Source of the DNA: Mycobacterium sp. IDR2000157661
Lineage (GTDB): Bacteria; Actinomycetota; Actinomycetes; Mycobacteriales; Mycobacteriaceae
Direction: 5' to 3'
Length of the DNA: 64,000 bases
Assembly: GCF_022317005.1 (NCBI RefSeq)
Contig: NZ_CP081006.1
Span: forward strand, 124,001 to 188,000
A model generated the notes under the pieces. That model searched no databases and was not told the origin of the DNA. It saw only the letters and a list, made by a program, of their open reading frames with translations. Below are positions 63,641-64,000 of this stretch, in pieces; the stretch's first letter is position 1; each line of letters begins with the position of its first letter. The translations under genes were made by a program, and so were the position numbers.

Positions 63641-64000
<360 letters not shown>

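Overview
The window reads as chromosomal DNA of a rapidly growing mycobacterium (Mycolicibacterium-type). The evidence is its high G+C, dense short-spaced operons with ATGA/GTGA overlaps and frequent GTG starts. Family content fits too: FdxA and Acg with DosR-like boxes, WS/DGAT, a PonA2-type PBP, a Ddn-like protein, an Rv2525c-like Tat protein, antigen 85, and a mycobacterial tmRNA. From about 50.9 kb rightwards the order ssrA - Rv3099c-like - smpB - ftsX - ftsE - Rv3103c-like - Rv3104c-like - prfB - fprA follows the M. tuberculosis chromosome. It is then joined directly to hisN - fadE24 - fadE23 and a tandem antigen 85 pair.

Layout. 0-2.4 kb: a hypoxia (DosR)-type cluster holding a partial three-helix-bundle protein, an Acg-family protein and FdxA. 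2.4-7.4 kb: an acyl-CoA dehydrogenase pair, an SDR and a WS/DGAT acyltransferase. 7.4-12.3 kb: a methyltransferase and a noncanonical MTHFR, divergent from MarR-MFS, then a Ddn-like protein. 12.6-19.1 kb: a PonA2-like penicillin-binding protein, a serine beta-lactamase-fold protein, a Tat-exported DUF1906 protein and an APC permease. 19.2-22.1 kb: a stress-type cluster (TetR, small membrane proteins, CsbD, universal stress protein). 22.1-27.0 kb: two dynamin-like GTPases, a class I methyltransferase and an MscS channel. 27.1-31.0 kb: a TetR-linked SRPBCC/DUF2867 operon, a PhyH dioxygenase and a HlyIII protein.

31-50.6 kb is the accessory part. It holds secreted and membrane proteins, a 1404-aa TIR-nSTAND-TM-WD40 protein, and, tail-to-tail with it, a 2TM-TrkA_N-RyR protein. 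This pair is the best candidate for an undescribed defence or signalling system. Beyond it lies a small gene graveyard (43.6-45.9 kb): an amidase stub, a frameshifted gene for a ParB-like small protein, and a decayed second copy of the locus at 33.4-34.7 kb. A three-gene operon follows, encoding an AGAT/StrB-type amidinotransferase and two glycosyltransferases, which looks like a small natural-product cassette.

50.9-64 kb is core genome: tmRNA with SmpB (ribosome rescue), FtsEX (division), RF2, FprA, histidinol phosphatase, the FadE24/FadE23 acyl-CoA dehydrogenases behind two tandem operator-like repeats, and two adjacent antigen 85 mycolyltransferases. The last of these runs off the right edge. 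No insertion sequence, CRISPR array, tRNA or rRNA was seen. All functional calls come from reading the translated sequence; no database search was run.
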